DNA of 64,000 nucleotides from Vibrio sp. BS-M-Sm-2 (GTDB lineage Bacteria > Pseudomonadota > Gammaproteobacteria > Enterobacterales > Vibrionaceae), in the NCBI RefSeq assembly GCF_041504345.1, contig NZ_CP167894.1, forward strand, positions 2,480,001 through 2,544,000. Reading direction: 5' to 3'. This document shows positions 37,277 to 46,434 of this stretch, piece by piece. Made by a program: the position numbers and the translations under genes. The notes under the pieces are model-generated. The model was given only the letters and a program-made list of their open reading frames with translations. It was not told the DNA's origin and did no database searches. Each line of letters opens with the position of its first letter. Within the stretch, counting starts at the first letter, position 1.

Positions 37277-38260
37277 CTATAGCTTCCTTTGTACTATTGG
37301 GTCACCGTACAGGTGGCAGTTAGACAAATGTCCCGGGTCGATAGAACGCAGCTTGGTTGGTACCTTGGTACACGTTTCATGTACACGGTCACAACGAGCT
37401 TGGAAACGACACCCTTCAGGGATCTCTAACAGGTTCAGAGGGTTGCCCGGAATACCTGCTAGTTTTGTCTTTGGCCCTGTCAGTGGAGGGAAAGAACTTC
37501 CCAGCCCTTTGGTGTAAGGGTGGTAAGGGTTTTCTAGAATATCTTGAGAGTTAGCCACTTCGATTAGCTCACCTGAGTACATGATGCCGATACGGTCAGA
37601 GAACTCGACCATCAATGACAGGTCATGGGTGATGAACAGAATCGAGAAGCCAAACTCTTCTTTCAGTGCATAAATCTTTTGTAGGATTTCGCGTTGCACA
37701 ACCACATCAAGTGCGGTTGTCGGCTCATCCATGATGATCAGCTTTGGATTCAGTGCCAACGCGATAGCAATAACTAAGCGCTGACGCATGCCGCCAGAGA
37801 ATTGGTGAGGGTAGTCACTCAATCGGCTCGGGTGAATATCTACGATTTCTAGTAGACCTTCAGCACGTTGTTTAGCTTGCTCACGAGTCATGTTGGTGTG
37901 ACGCATGATTACGTCACAGAACTGCTCTTCCATTGGTAGGACTGGGTTGAGCGCGTTCATCGCGCTCTGGAATACCATCGACATCTCGCTCCAACGGAAC
38001 GCTTGCATACGGTCATCACTGTATTCAAGGATGTTCTCACCGTTGAAAATAACCTCACCACCACTGATGTAAGCGGGCGGCTTATGAAGACGCATAAGAG
38101 AGAAAGCGACCGTTGATTTACCACAGCCAGATTCACCAGCTAGGCCGAATACTTCACCTGGAGCGATGTCGAAACTTACGTTGTTACACGCACGAACATC
38201 GCCAGACTCTGTGATGTAATCCACGCATAAGTTGCGGATAGAAATTAGTGGTTCAGACAT
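37277..38260 (-). CDS. Chitooligosaccharide ABC transporter ATPase (DppD type)
   Basis: 327-aa partner ATPase. Walker A is GESGCGKST, the signature is FSGGMRQRLVIA, Walker B is LIIMDEPTTALD, and the C-terminal cysteine set CRFQARCDRVHETC...SNCHLY is present. It follows the DppC-type permease by two bases and precedes the DppF-type ATPase by 87 bp. Heterodimer of the two is expected from family knowledge. Confidence 0.9.
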   Translation of the reverse strand: MSEPLISIRNLCVDYITESGDVRACNNVSFDIAPGEVFGLAGESGCGKSTVAFSLMRLHKPPAYISGGEVIFNGENILEYSDDRMQAFRWSEMSMVFQSAMNALNPVLPMEEQFCDVIMRHTNMTREQAKQRAEGLLEIVDIHPSRLSDYPHQFSGGMRQRLVIAIALALNPKLIIMDEPTTALDVVVQREILQKIYALKEEFGFSILFITHDLSLMVEFSDRIGIMYSGELIEVANSQDILENPYHPYTKGLGSSFPPLTGPKTKLAGIPGNPLNLLEIPEGCRFQARCDRVHETCTKVPTKLRSIDPGHLSNCHLYGDPIVQRKL

Positions 38261-38262
38261 GA

Positions 38263-39288
38263 TTATTTATCTCCGCTCCAAAGTGCATTTTGTGGTGGTA
38301 GTTCTGGTTCACGTTCTTGTTTGTCTTGTGCCGCTAGTTTCTTCCAACGCTTCATGCCTTTATGAGAACGCAGTTGCGGGTTGGCAATTTCATCGACAGC
38401 GAAGTTAAGCAGAGCAAGGCCAGTTACAAGTAGTGTTAATGCGATACAAGGAGCCAATAGTTCCCACCAAGCGCCAATCAGCATTGATGAAGAGGTTTGA
38501 ACGTTGTAAAGCATGATGCCCCAGCTGATTGTGTTAGGGTCACCAAGACCTAAGAACGAGATGGTTGCTTCCATCATGATTGCGTACATCACCGAACCGA
38601 TGAAGCTTGCGCCAACGATAGAGATAAGGTTTGGCAGAATCTCTACGAAGATGATGCGGAATGAAGATTCACCCAAAACTTCAGCGGCTTTTACAAACTC
38701 TTTTTCACGCAGTGCTAATGTCTGAGAGCGAACAACACGGGCTCCCCATGCCCAGGACATAAAGCCGATAACCAAGGTTATGGTGAGTGGCCCTGCCTCA
38801 CCGATAAAGGCTGCTACTACGAACAGTAATGGGTATTGAGGGATTACCAGCATGATGTTCATTGCGGCTGTTAGCACATCATCAACACGGCCGCCGAAGT
38901 AACCTGCAGAAACACCAATAACAGTTGCGAGTAAACATACGGTTAGACCCGCACCAAAACCTACTGCAAGAGATACGCGTGCGCCGTATACCACCTGAGA
39001 CCAAACGTCACGACCCATACGAGTTGTGCCTAGTACGTGGTCTGCCTTCTTAGACATGATAAGTGTGCGACGGTCGTCTGCTAGGTTTTGAGCAACCCAG
39101 CCATCAGGGTTAGTTTGTGCAGACTTAACGACGAAACCAGGGTATTCGTGTGGGTTACCTGTACGTTTGTCTGGCACATGCTTGGTGATTAATGGTGCTG
39201 CAATCGCGCCAAGAATAAAAATACTTAGGATGATGACGCCTGTTAGGGCCATCGGGTTACGCCAAATGAGTTTTAGAAAGTCTTTCAT
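38263..39288 (-). CDS. Chitooligosaccharide ABC transporter permease (DppC type)
   Basis: 341-aa inner-membrane protein with an N-terminal helix (about 14-35), five further helices and the binding-protein-dependent transport EAA loop AAEVLGESSFRIIFVEILPNL. A long periplasmic segment between helices 1 and 2 (about 36-100) is a feature of DppC-type subunits. It is two bases from each neighbour, indicating tight co-translation. Confidence 0.9.
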   Translation of the reverse strand: MKDFLKLIWRNPMALTGVIILSIFILGAIAAPLITKHVPDKRTGNPHEYPGFVVKSAQTNPDGWVAQNLADDRRTLIMSKKADHVLGTTRMGRDVWSQVVYGARVSLAVGFGAGLTVCLLATVIGVSAGYFGGRVDDVLTAAMNIMLVIPQYPLLFVVAAFIGEAGPLTITLVIGFMSWAWGARVVRSQTLALREKEFVKAAEVLGESSFRIIFVEILPNLISIVGASFIGSVMYAIMMEATISFLGLGDPNTISWGIMLYNVQTSSSMLIGAWWELLAPCIALTLLVTGLALLNFAVDEIANPQLRSHKGMKRWKKLAAQDKQEREPELPPQNALWSGDK

Positions 39289-39290
39289 GA

Positions 39291-40277
39291 TTATTTACCA
39301 CCCTTACGAAGACGAGGGTCAAGAACAACGTAAAGCATGTCTGCAACTAGGTTAAAGAACAGCATGAATAGCGTCATGATAAGCAGCTGACCTTGCAGTA
39401 CTTGGTAGTCACGAGCGTTAATTGCGTTGAAAAGTACGCTGCCAAGACCTGGGTAGTTAAAGATGATTTCGATAATTAACTGACCACCGATTGCCATACC
39501 TAGAGACATTGAAAGAGCAGTCACACTTGGTAGCATCGCGTTACGAGCTGCGTAGTTGAATACCACTCGGTTTTCGCTCAGGCCTTTGCCTTTCGCCATG
39601 GTGATGTAGTCTTCTGCTAGTAGGTTGATCATGTTGTTACGCATGTTTACTAGGAAGCCACCAATTTGAACAACAGAAGCACAGAACAGTGGTAAGAAGG
39701 CGTGGTAAGCGACATCTTTAATGAATGCCCAGCTTGTCCAATCTGGCATAGTACCTGCGGTGTAGGCGTAACCTGTTGGGAACCACTTTAAGCCAATTGC
39801 AAAGGTAAATAGTGCAATCATCGCGATAACAACTTGAGGAACAGCTTGTAGAATCAGCATCCCTGGAGTTACGAAGGCATCGTATTTACTGCCGCGTTTC
39901 CACGCTGCGAAAATACCTAGGATTGAGCCAATCGAGAAAGAAAGAATAACTGCAGTGCCAGCTAAGAAAAGCGACCAACCGAATGCTCCACCCAACAGTG
40001 TGTTTACAGAAAGTGGGTAGAATTGAATTGATGTACCAAGTTCCCAGCTAAGAATGTTCTTCATGTACGCTACGTATTGAACCAGTAGACCGCCATCAAC
40101 GAAGCCTAATAGTTCTTTCATTGCAGCAATACGCTCTGGAGTAACTTGTACAGAAGCGTTCGCAAACATCATGGTAACGGGGTCACCAGGCATTGCTCTT
40201 GGAATAATAAAGTTTAACGTCGCAGCAACTAATAGCGCGACAAAATAAAATGACAAACGTCTTAAAAAATAACCCAT
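39291..40277 (-). CDS. Chitooligosaccharide ABC transporter permease (DppB type)
   Basis: 328-aa inner-membrane permease. An N-terminal helix (about 7-30), PRAMPGDPV motif and six helices are seen. The EAA loop is in ITMAKGKGLSENRVVFNYAARNAMLPS. It pairs with the DppC-type permease just downstream (two-base gap) and lies about 170 bp after the CBP gene, with two hairpins in between. Confidence 0.9.
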   Translation of the reverse strand: MGYFLRRLSFYFVALLVAATLNFIIPRAMPGDPVTMMFANASVQVTPERIAAMKELLGFVDGGLLVQYVAYMKNILSWELGTSIQFYPLSVNTLLGGAFGWSLFLAGTAVILSFSIGSILGIFAAWKRGSKYDAFVTPGMLILQAVPQVVIAMIALFTFAIGLKWFPTGYAYTAGTMPDWTSWAFIKDVAYHAFLPLFCASVVQIGGFLVNMRNNMINLLAEDYITMAKGKGLSENRVVFNYAARNAMLPSVTALSMSLGMAIGGQLIIEIIFNYPGLGSVLFNAINARDYQVLQGQLLIMTLFMLFFNLVADMLYVVLDPRLRKGGK

Positions 40278-40349
40278 AACTCACACCTTACTCACCCAGA
40301 TTGTTTCCCTGTTTCTGGATTCAGGTCGCTCCTAGCGAAATTTGGAACG

Positions 40350-40429
40350 AAAAATCCCCTGACGACTAGCGCCATACTTTCAATTGAGAGTGTGGGGATT
40401 TTTATAAGCGGCGTAAGAGGTTACGCCGC
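40350..40429 (-). terminator. Two hairpins between the CBP gene and the permeases
   Basis: GCGGCGTAA (40408-40416) and TTACGCCGC (40421-40429) form a 9-bp perfect hairpin near the CBP stop. A second has arms AAAAATCCCC (40350-40359) and GGGGATTTTT (40394-40403), ending in T on the minus strand. Together they look like mRNA stabilising or attenuating structures that let the binding protein exceed the membrane subunits. Confidence 0.6.
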
Positions 40430-40446
40430 AAGGATTGAACGATTAC

Positions 40447-42129
40447 TTATTTAACTGGTTTTAGGTCCAGTACATGAAGTAGACGCTCTGGAATACCAGC
40501 CCAAATGTTTGGACGGCCTTTTGGATTTTCTTCGTTCCACCAACCAGTGAAGCGAGTTGTGTTGTATTGGTACATGTAAGCACCAGACATCACAGGGATT
40601 GTCACTTGGTCTGCAGCGATGATTTGCTGAATACCGTGTGCAATGTCTAGCTGCTCGTTCTTATCAGCTGTTTTGTAGAAGCTGTTTAGAAGACCATCTA
40701 GCTTGTCGTTTTTGTAGAAGTGCATAGCGAAACGAGGCATACCATCACCAGATTGTAGTGATGAGTTGTAAGCACTGTTCCAGTACGTGTATGGATCCGC
40801 ACCGTGGAAGTAGTTTGTGTATGCTACGTCGTATGTACCTTCAAGCATTGCTTGATTGTAAACAGAGAAGTCAGGTGTACGAGCTTTCGCTTTAATACCG
40901 ATTTCGTTCAGCTGTTCTACCGCTAGTTGAACTGTGTTGTTGAAGTCAGTCCAGCCGTTTGGCGATTGAATCATTAGTTCGAAAGACTTACCTGATGGAG
41001 TGTCAACAAAACCATCTTTGTTTACATCTTTGAAGCCAGCGTCAGCAAGAAGCTTCTTCGCGCCTTCAGCGTTGTATGTGTTGAAGCCTTTGTACTTGTT
41101 ATGAGTTTTTTCATCAGACCAAGCTTCAAACGCGTAGCCAAGACCCGATGCGAAATCGTTCACAGTACCGCCACCGTAGAATGCGATGTCGATGATAGTT
41201 TGACGGTCAAGAGCCATAGAGAAAGCACGACGGAAGTCAACGTTACTCAATGCTTCATGCTTCGCAGCATCAGGGTGCTTGAAGTTAACGATGAATGCCT
41301 GTGTACCTGCTGGCGGGTACCAGTAGTGGTGTTTAGGGCTAGCTGCTGCGTATGTACGATCGATATCTGGAACGAAAGAAGACGTCCAGTCCATTTCACT
41401 GTTTACAACTTTACCTAGGAATTGGTCGTTGTTCGCAATTTGTGGAACACGTAGACAGTCAACATCTAGGTTGTCTGCATCCCAGTAGTTCGGGTTTGCA
41501 CACTGGATGTATAGTTGCGCTGTAAACGTATCGATTTCTGTAAATGGACCAGAACCTACCGGGTTCTCATTGGTAAACGTTGATGGATCTTTAACGTCTT
41601 TCCAGATGTGCTTAGGTACTACAGGTACTTTAGCAATCTCGTAAGGTACGTTTGAGTTTGCTTCTGTTAGAGTGAACTTAACTTGGTTGTCGTTTAGTTT
41701 TTCTACAGAAGTTACCCAAGAGTTGATACCAGATTGGTCAAGCTCTGGCTTCTCTTTTACAAGGTTGAAAGAAAAAACAACATCATCAGCAGAGAAAGTT
41801 TCTCCGTCAGACCATTTAACACCCTTACGAATGTCGAAAACAACGCTCATCAGATCATCTGACATCTTGAAGTTTTCAGCTAGACGGAACACTGGAGTGT
41901 TACCGTGCATTTCGTTAAATACTACTAGCGGCTCATACATGAAGTCAGTTGTAGTATGTAGGTTAGTAGCACCAAGGTACGGGTTAAAGTTACGTACGAA
42001 TGTAGTGTACTCTTTCGGGTGAACGGTCAGTTCGCTGCGTTCTGCAGCAGTTGCTACTGATGCAAAACCTGTTGTAGCAGTTGCAATAATTGCTGTTGCT
42101 ATTGCTGTTTTTTTTATATTGGCAAGCAT
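40447..42129 (-). CDS. cbp: Periplasmic chitooligosaccharide-binding protein CBP
   Basis: 560-aa periplasmic solute-binding protein of the SBP_bac_5 (dipeptide/oligosaccharide) family with a signal peptide ending near AATAA-ER. In V. cholerae CBP both delivers chitobiose to the ABC importer and holds the ChiS sensor inactive in the absence of ligand. It is first in the operon, with a 350-bp regulatory region upstream and chiS next to it. The binding role is assigned from context and size. Confidence 0.92.
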   Translation of the reverse strand: MLANIKKTAIATAIIATATTGFASVATAAERSELTVHPKEYTTFVRNFNPYLGATNLHTTTDFMYEPLVVFNEMHGNTPVFRLAENFKMSDDLMSVVFDIRKGVKWSDGETFSADDVVFSFNLVKEKPELDQSGINSWVTSVEKLNDNQVKFTLTEANSNVPYEIAKVPVVPKHIWKDVKDPSTFTNENPVGSGPFTEIDTFTAQLYIQCANPNYWDADNLDVDCLRVPQIANNDQFLGKVVNSEMDWTSSFVPDIDRTYAAASPKHHYWYPPAGTQAFIVNFKHPDAAKHEALSNVDFRRAFSMALDRQTIIDIAFYGGGTVNDFASGLGYAFEAWSDEKTHNKYKGFNTYNAEGAKKLLADAGFKDVNKDGFVDTPSGKSFELMIQSPNGWTDFNNTVQLAVEQLNEIGIKAKARTPDFSVYNQAMLEGTYDVAYTNYFHGADPYTYWNSAYNSSLQSGDGMPRFAMHFYKNDKLDGLLNSFYKTADKNEQLDIAHGIQQIIAADQVTIPVMSGAYMYQYNTTRFTGWWNEENPKGRPNIWAGIPERLLHVLDLKPVK

Positions 42130-42215
42130 AGCTGTTCCTTACTATTTGCTTTCATTTCACTAATGGATTGAATGTTATCTGTCGCTAAATTGTTTAGTAG
42201 ATACACACTCTGGTT

Positions 42216-42291
42216 AAAGGCCTACCTCTTCTTCGTTGCTCCAGATTCATCGTTGATTCTGAGAAGTGGTAAGAGTGGCCTGTAGGCCTTT
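42216..42291 (-). promoter_or_regulatory. Long inverted repeat in the CBP leader
   Basis: AAAGGCCTAC (42216-42225) and GTAGGCCTTT (42282-42291) are perfectly complementary over 10 bp, enclosing 56 bases that can form further stems. On the minus strand it lies 87-162 bases before the CBP ATG, so it is likely in the 5' UTR. No T-run follows, so not a simple terminator. Confidence 0.45.
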
Positions 42292-42340
42292 GGCAGGAGT
42301 AAGAAAACACCTTATCGATGAATTAATCAAACTCGTTTCC

Positions 42341-42388
42341 CGTCAAAAACGTTAAAAATACTTAACTCCACGTCATTAACGTCAAAAA
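42341..42388. promoter_or_regulatory. Candidate ChiS operator: two tandem pairs of a 9-bp motif
   Basis: Four copies of CGTYAWWAA on the plus strand start at 42341, 42350, 42371 and 42380. They form two head-to-tail pairs 30 bp apart, about three helical turns, lying roughly 210-260 bp upstream of the CBP start. V. cholerae ChiS is known to bind the chb promoter directly at two sites; identity with these repeats is an inference. Confidence 0.5.
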
Positions 42389-42780
42389 TGGGTGGTTTGG
42401 TGGTTTTTTGTGCGCAATTGTTAAGGTGATGTGACTCGCATTTGATTTTGCAATGGCATCATAATGTTAGTGCTTACTTACTCTTTTAGCCTTTTTTTAT
42501 AATGCCTTAAGGTGTGCTGATGTAATTGTAGATCTCGGTCACTTGCCAGTTTTACGTTAAATTTCCCTAGAGAATTAAATCTGCCGTTCTGTTGTGACTC
42601 GCTTCTCAAACTGCAACAAAGAGTCGGAGAACTGTGAAATTCAGCCAAGAATAAGCTTCTAAATAGCGATTGAGCAGGTGATTGTTTAAGCTTGAGTAAC
42701 GTGTCATTTTGCTTGTTTAATACCGTGAAAGAAGTGTATTTGAATGGACATTCTTGTGTTTTGATTACGAATGATACCCA
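42389..42780. other. Non-coding stretch between P(chb) and the chiS terminator
   Basis: No supported gene. A minus-strand frame of about 100 codons (42478-42783) begins at a TTG inside the terminator, has no ribosome binding site and no recognised domain, so it is not called. The sequence is Leu/Ser/His/Arg-rich in translation and may be part of a dispersed Vibrio element; this is a guess. A half CRP-like TGTGA is at 42430-42434. Confidence 0.3.
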
Positions 42781-42806
42781 CAAAAAAGCCCACGCTAGGT
42801 GGGCTA
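42781..42806 (-). terminator. Terminator after chiS
   Basis: AGCCCAC (42787-42793) and GTGGGCT (42799-42805) pair around a 5-base loop, and the minus strand continues into six T. Confidence 0.8.
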
Positions 42807-42828
42807 ATAAGGAGGTATTGGTTCAGGT

Positions 42829-45800
42829 TTAACTGGTCAAGAGTTTCTGCAGTTTATCCCTTAGCATCTCAATATGCGTCCTCTCTGGTGTTTGTTCTTT
42901 ACAGTGCTCAAGTATGAATTCGATAGAACTCAATACCGTTCGCCAGCGAGGTGTTTTTGGTAAGGTTTCGACGCGTAGGTATTTGTCTAGCGTTCGAGTT
43001 TGCAACGTACTGCGATCTAAGTAGACACGCCACAAGCCACTCTTCTCGGCGAAAGCAAATTTGGTTTCACCAGTCACCGATTCCCAGTAGATAATGGCAT
43101 TAGTCATCGCATCGACTAAGACCTCACGCATTAACTCTTGCTTGTTTTTACCTTCTCCAGTGGCTTTATCTGCAAGACGAGTAAACTCACCACCGAGTTC
43201 TTTCAATTGTTGCAGTTTGTCCTTATCACCTTCAAATGCATAGCTAGAAAGCGCTTCAACAGCGGTCTCAAGGTTATTAATACGGTTTGAGTTAACGCCA
43301 CCGCCTACATTAAAGATATACATGGTGTCGAGCCCTGAGCCTTCAGGTAGCTTAAGGATGTCACTTGGTATGCGCTGACGTGTGTCATCTATATAGATAT
43401 CAATGTCACCGCAGTAGTGTGCTTGTTCCACCTTAAGGTATTTAGGTGCGATGATCTCGTCAGCCATTGAGCGTTTAAGTTGTTCTTGACCGCGCCTGAA
43501 TAGCTTCGCTGCCGCTTCGTTAGCAAAGCGAATACGTTGGTCATCACGAATACAGATGATAGCCTCAGGTGCCGATTCTAACTGTTCTAATAAGCGTCCT
43601 TGAGTTTCCAACAGGTTAGCCTCAACCATCGCTCTATGTTTGAGCTCGAGTTGCAGTTGGTCGTTTTCAAGGCGCCTCTGTTCGGCTTTACTTGCTGATA
43701 GATGCGCTGTTATTCGAGCCGCCAGTTCTTGTTTGTTGAATGGCTTCGATAAGTAGTCATTGGCACCCGCTTCGAAACCTCGAACACGGTCTTCTGCTTG
43801 GTTGAGTGCCGTTAGCATGATGATTGGCAATTGAGCATGATCGTATTGCTTACGCAGTGCTTCACAAACCTGATAGCCGCTCATACCTGGCATCATTATA
43901 TCGAGCAGCAGTAGTTCCGGTTTCTCTTTTTCAATTAACTCGATGGTTTCAGGGCCGTCACATGCAGTACGTACTCGATAACCTTCTAACTTCAAGAAGC
44001 TGTCTAATACTCGCAGGTTAACCGGCTCATCATCGGCGATAACCAGTAACGGACCATCTGGGTTTTCACTGATAACACTGTTTTCTTGTTGGCTGTTATC
44101 AATTAAATCAGGTGCTTGGAAGTGCGAGTAGTGACCTGATTCGTTGTAACTGTCCAGCTCATCTTGAGTAGCTAGGGGCAGGGTAAAGCTAAACGTAGTG
44201 CCAAGCATTGGCTGGCTACTTACGTACAGCGAACCGCCCATTAACTCAATTAACTGACGACTGATCGATAATCCAAGCCCAGCACCTTGGCGGTAGTTAC
44301 TCGCATCTTGTCCTGCTTGAATCAATGGCTCAAAGATGTGTTCAAGATACTCGGCTGGAATACCTTGGCCAGTATCGACAACTTGTACACGAATGTTGTC
44401 GTCGATAACGCTGGCAGAGATAACAATTTTACCTTCTGAGGTGTACTTGATGGCATTGCCGACCAAGTTATACATTACTTGCTCAAGTCGTTGAGGATCC
44501 GATGAAACCAGCCCTAAATCACTTGGCACTTGGTTAATAATACGGATTGGCTTATTGCCCAACAGGTGATGAGACAACTCTAGGACCAAGCTGGTGGCTG
44601 CAGACAAATCAACGGCTGACTTCTTAATGTCCAAGCTGCCATAGCGCATCTTGTGATAATCAAGCAGATCATCAACCAAGGTCGCCAATCTCTGACCACT
44701 ATTGATGATGATATCCAACTGATACTTCTGATTAGCAGGAATAGGACCATTCGCTCCAGATATCAACGCTTCAGCAATGCCCACCATGCCATGCAGTGGT
44801 GTTCTCAATTCGTGAGAGGTGGTTGCTAAGAACTCATCTTTGAGTTTGTTAGCCAGCTGCAAATCTTCGTTTTGCTTTTTAATGGTCTTGAGGTTGTCTT
44901 CAAGCTCATCATTTTGGCTTTTGATAAGCAGCATCTTTTCACGAATGGAGCGCTGCATTCGTTCAAAGCTTACCGCCAAACGACCGATTTCATCTTTACG
45001 TTCGGTATTGATCATCGTCTCATCAAGATCACCCGCAGAAACTTTCTCGGCTGCCCACGTCAGTTTAAGTAGCGGTGAGGTGATGAAGTTAGACAGATAG
45101 TGCGATGCGACAACAACCAGAATGATCGCGGTTAACATCACTATCACGAAGATCTTTTCTAACTGATGAATACGGGCAAATGCCTCTTTCTCCGGAAGCT
45201 CGACAACAAGAGCCCAAGTCGCGTACTTGAGTTCAATTGGTGTATAGGCTGCGATGATCGCTTGATTCAGGGTGTTGTCGAAGGTGCCAACCGCTGTTTC
45301 GCCAGCCAATGCTTTATCGACAACATCTAAGCTTAAGTTGATAGATTCTTGTGAATGAGCAAGGCTACGCGGCAGGTGATCATCACCCACAAGTAGTGTT
45401 TGAATATTCGAACTCTTGTTGAGATCCGCAATCAGCTTAGTAATGCCGTTGATTGGCAATCTAAACATCGCGTAACTGTGTAGGTAGCCCTGTTGAACGA
45501 TAGGTGCGCCTAGCCATGCGGTCTGCTTGCCGTTCTCGTCTTTAAAGTCAGAAACGATAACCGGCGTGTAATCTTCGTTAGATTTGCGTCGGTCGGTTAC
45601 GTCTTTCGCTAGTCGTTGAAAGGTAATACCTAGGTTGGAGTCCTTGTATTTTCCAGTCAGCAGGTTGGTGCCGTAATCATCATTTTTAAAGACGGAATAA
45701 GCGACGTTACCGTTGATATCAACCAAGAGAATATCGTCAAAATCAGAGCGTTTAAGCAGCTCTAGGTAAGCATTATGGTAGCGCTTGTGAAGTAGTCGAT

Positions 45801-46218
45801 AACGCTCGCTGCCAATAAAGCTACTGGACTCTGGAAGAATCGACGTTTTGATTTGATCGCCAGATCCCTGAATGTAGCGTTGCTGCGCATTACTGCGTGC
45901 CTCGTCAATATCTAACCCCAATCGTTGGAAAGCATTGATTAAACCATAAAATCGCCCGCCACTGGCATTGGCCAATTCTGAGCGAACAAAGCCCATCACT
46001 TGGGATTCTTGGGCTTGTAGGTAATCGACAATTTGCTGCTGCTTAGTATCACGAACCGAAACAAGGTGTGAGGTGCTTTGTTCCTGGAGATCCTGACTGT
46101 GCGATTGGAGGAAAAACATCGCGATAAGTGTCACTGGGGTAATACTGAGGACAAGAAATGCCAGCATTAGGGTATTTTGAAGGCGCTTAAACTTCTGCTT
46201 ACGATAGAATCTAAACAT
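42829..46218 (-). CDS. chiS: Chitin-sensing hybrid histidine kinase / DNA-binding regulator ChiS
   Basis: 1129-aa inner-membrane hybrid sensor. Layout: helix 1 (about 15-35), periplasmic sensor of the Cache type (to about 345), helix 2 (about 345-365), HAMP, histidine kinase with the phosphoaccepting His in TSHELRTPLHG (about residue 470), ATPase domain (N-box NLVGNAIKYTSEGK, G-boxes DTGQGIP and GAGLGLS), receiver domain with Asp in LLLDIMMPG, a PAS-like segment and a C-terminal extension. In V. cholerae the C-terminal region binds DNA and CBP controls activity. The length matches the V. cholerae protein as I recall it. Confidence 0.95.
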   Translation of the reverse strand: MFRFYRKQKFKRLQNTLMLAFLVLSITPVTLIAMFFLQSHSQDLQEQSTSHLVSVRDTKQQQIVDYLQAQESQVMGFVRSELANASGGRFYGLINAFQRLGLDIDEARSNAQQRYIQGSGDQIKTSILPESSSFIGSERYRLLHKRYHNAYLELLKRSDFDDILLVDINGNVAYSVFKNDDYGTNLLTGKYKDSNLGITFQRLAKDVTDRRKSNEDYTPVIVSDFKDENGKQTAWLGAPIVQQGYLHSYAMFRLPINGITKLIADLNKSSNIQTLLVGDDHLPRSLAHSQESINLSLDVVDKALAGETAVGTFDNTLNQAIIAAYTPIELKYATWALVVELPEKEAFARIHQLEKIFVIVMLTAIILVVVASHYLSNFITSPLLKLTWAAEKVSAGDLDETMINTERKDEIGRLAVSFERMQRSIREKMLLIKSQNDELEDNLKTIKKQNEDLQLANKLKDEFLATTSHELRTPLHGMVGIAEALISGANGPIPANQKYQLDIIINSGQRLATLVDDLLDYHKMRYGSLDIKKSAVDLSAATSLVLELSHHLLGNKPIRIINQVPSDLGLVSSDPQRLEQVMYNLVGNAIKYTSEGKIVISASVIDDNIRVQVVDTGQGIPAEYLEHIFEPLIQAGQDASNYRQGAGLGLSISRQLIELMGGSLYVSSQPMLGTTFSFTLPLATQDELDSYNESGHYSHFQAPDLIDNSQQENSVISENPDGPLLVIADDEPVNLRVLDSFLKLEGYRVRTACDGPETIELIEKEKPELLLLDIMMPGMSGYQVCEALRKQYDHAQLPIIMLTALNQAEDRVRGFEAGANDYLSKPFNKQELAARITAHLSASKAEQRRLENDQLQLELKHRAMVEANLLETQGRLLEQLESAPEAIICIRDDQRIRFANEAAAKLFRRGQEQLKRSMADEIIAPKYLKVEQAHYCGDIDIYIDDTRQRIPSDILKLPEGSGLDTMYIFNVGGGVNSNRINNLETAVEALSSYAFEGDKDKLQQLKELGGEFTRLADKATGEGKNKQELMREVLVDAMTNAIIYWESVTGETKFAFAEKSGLWRVYLDRSTLQTRTLDKYLRVETLPKTPRWRTVLSSIEFILEHCKEQTPERTHIEMLRDKLQKLLTS

Positions 46219-46397
46219 AAATTGGGTACTACTTTCCTTTGATGTACTGCTAAAAGGGGCGAAAACAAGTACAGAGAATAGAATTAACGGGTTCCAATTT
46301 AACGAAATTAACGAGTTTTTTTACTTTGACAAGTAAGTGGTATTTAAAGCGTGTGCAAAAGCTCATTTTTATAGAGTTTTGACAAAAATATGAACAG

Positions 46398-46424
46398 ACA
46401 GCGCAGATAATGACCCTGCGCTGT
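46398..46424 (-). terminator. Hairpin after rsmC
   Basis: ACAGCGCAG (46398-46406) and CTGCGCTGT (46416-46424) are perfectly complementary over 9 bp. On the minus strand a weak T-rich stretch follows a few bases later, so it is a likely but not ideal terminator. Confidence 0.5.
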
Positions 46425-46434
46425 GTTAGGTAGG

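Noticed and set aside
42478..42783. A minus-strand reading frame of about 100 codons after chiS
   Set aside because: It begins with TTG inside the chiS terminator, has no ribosome binding site and no recognisable domain; kept only as a sequence worth a repeat search.
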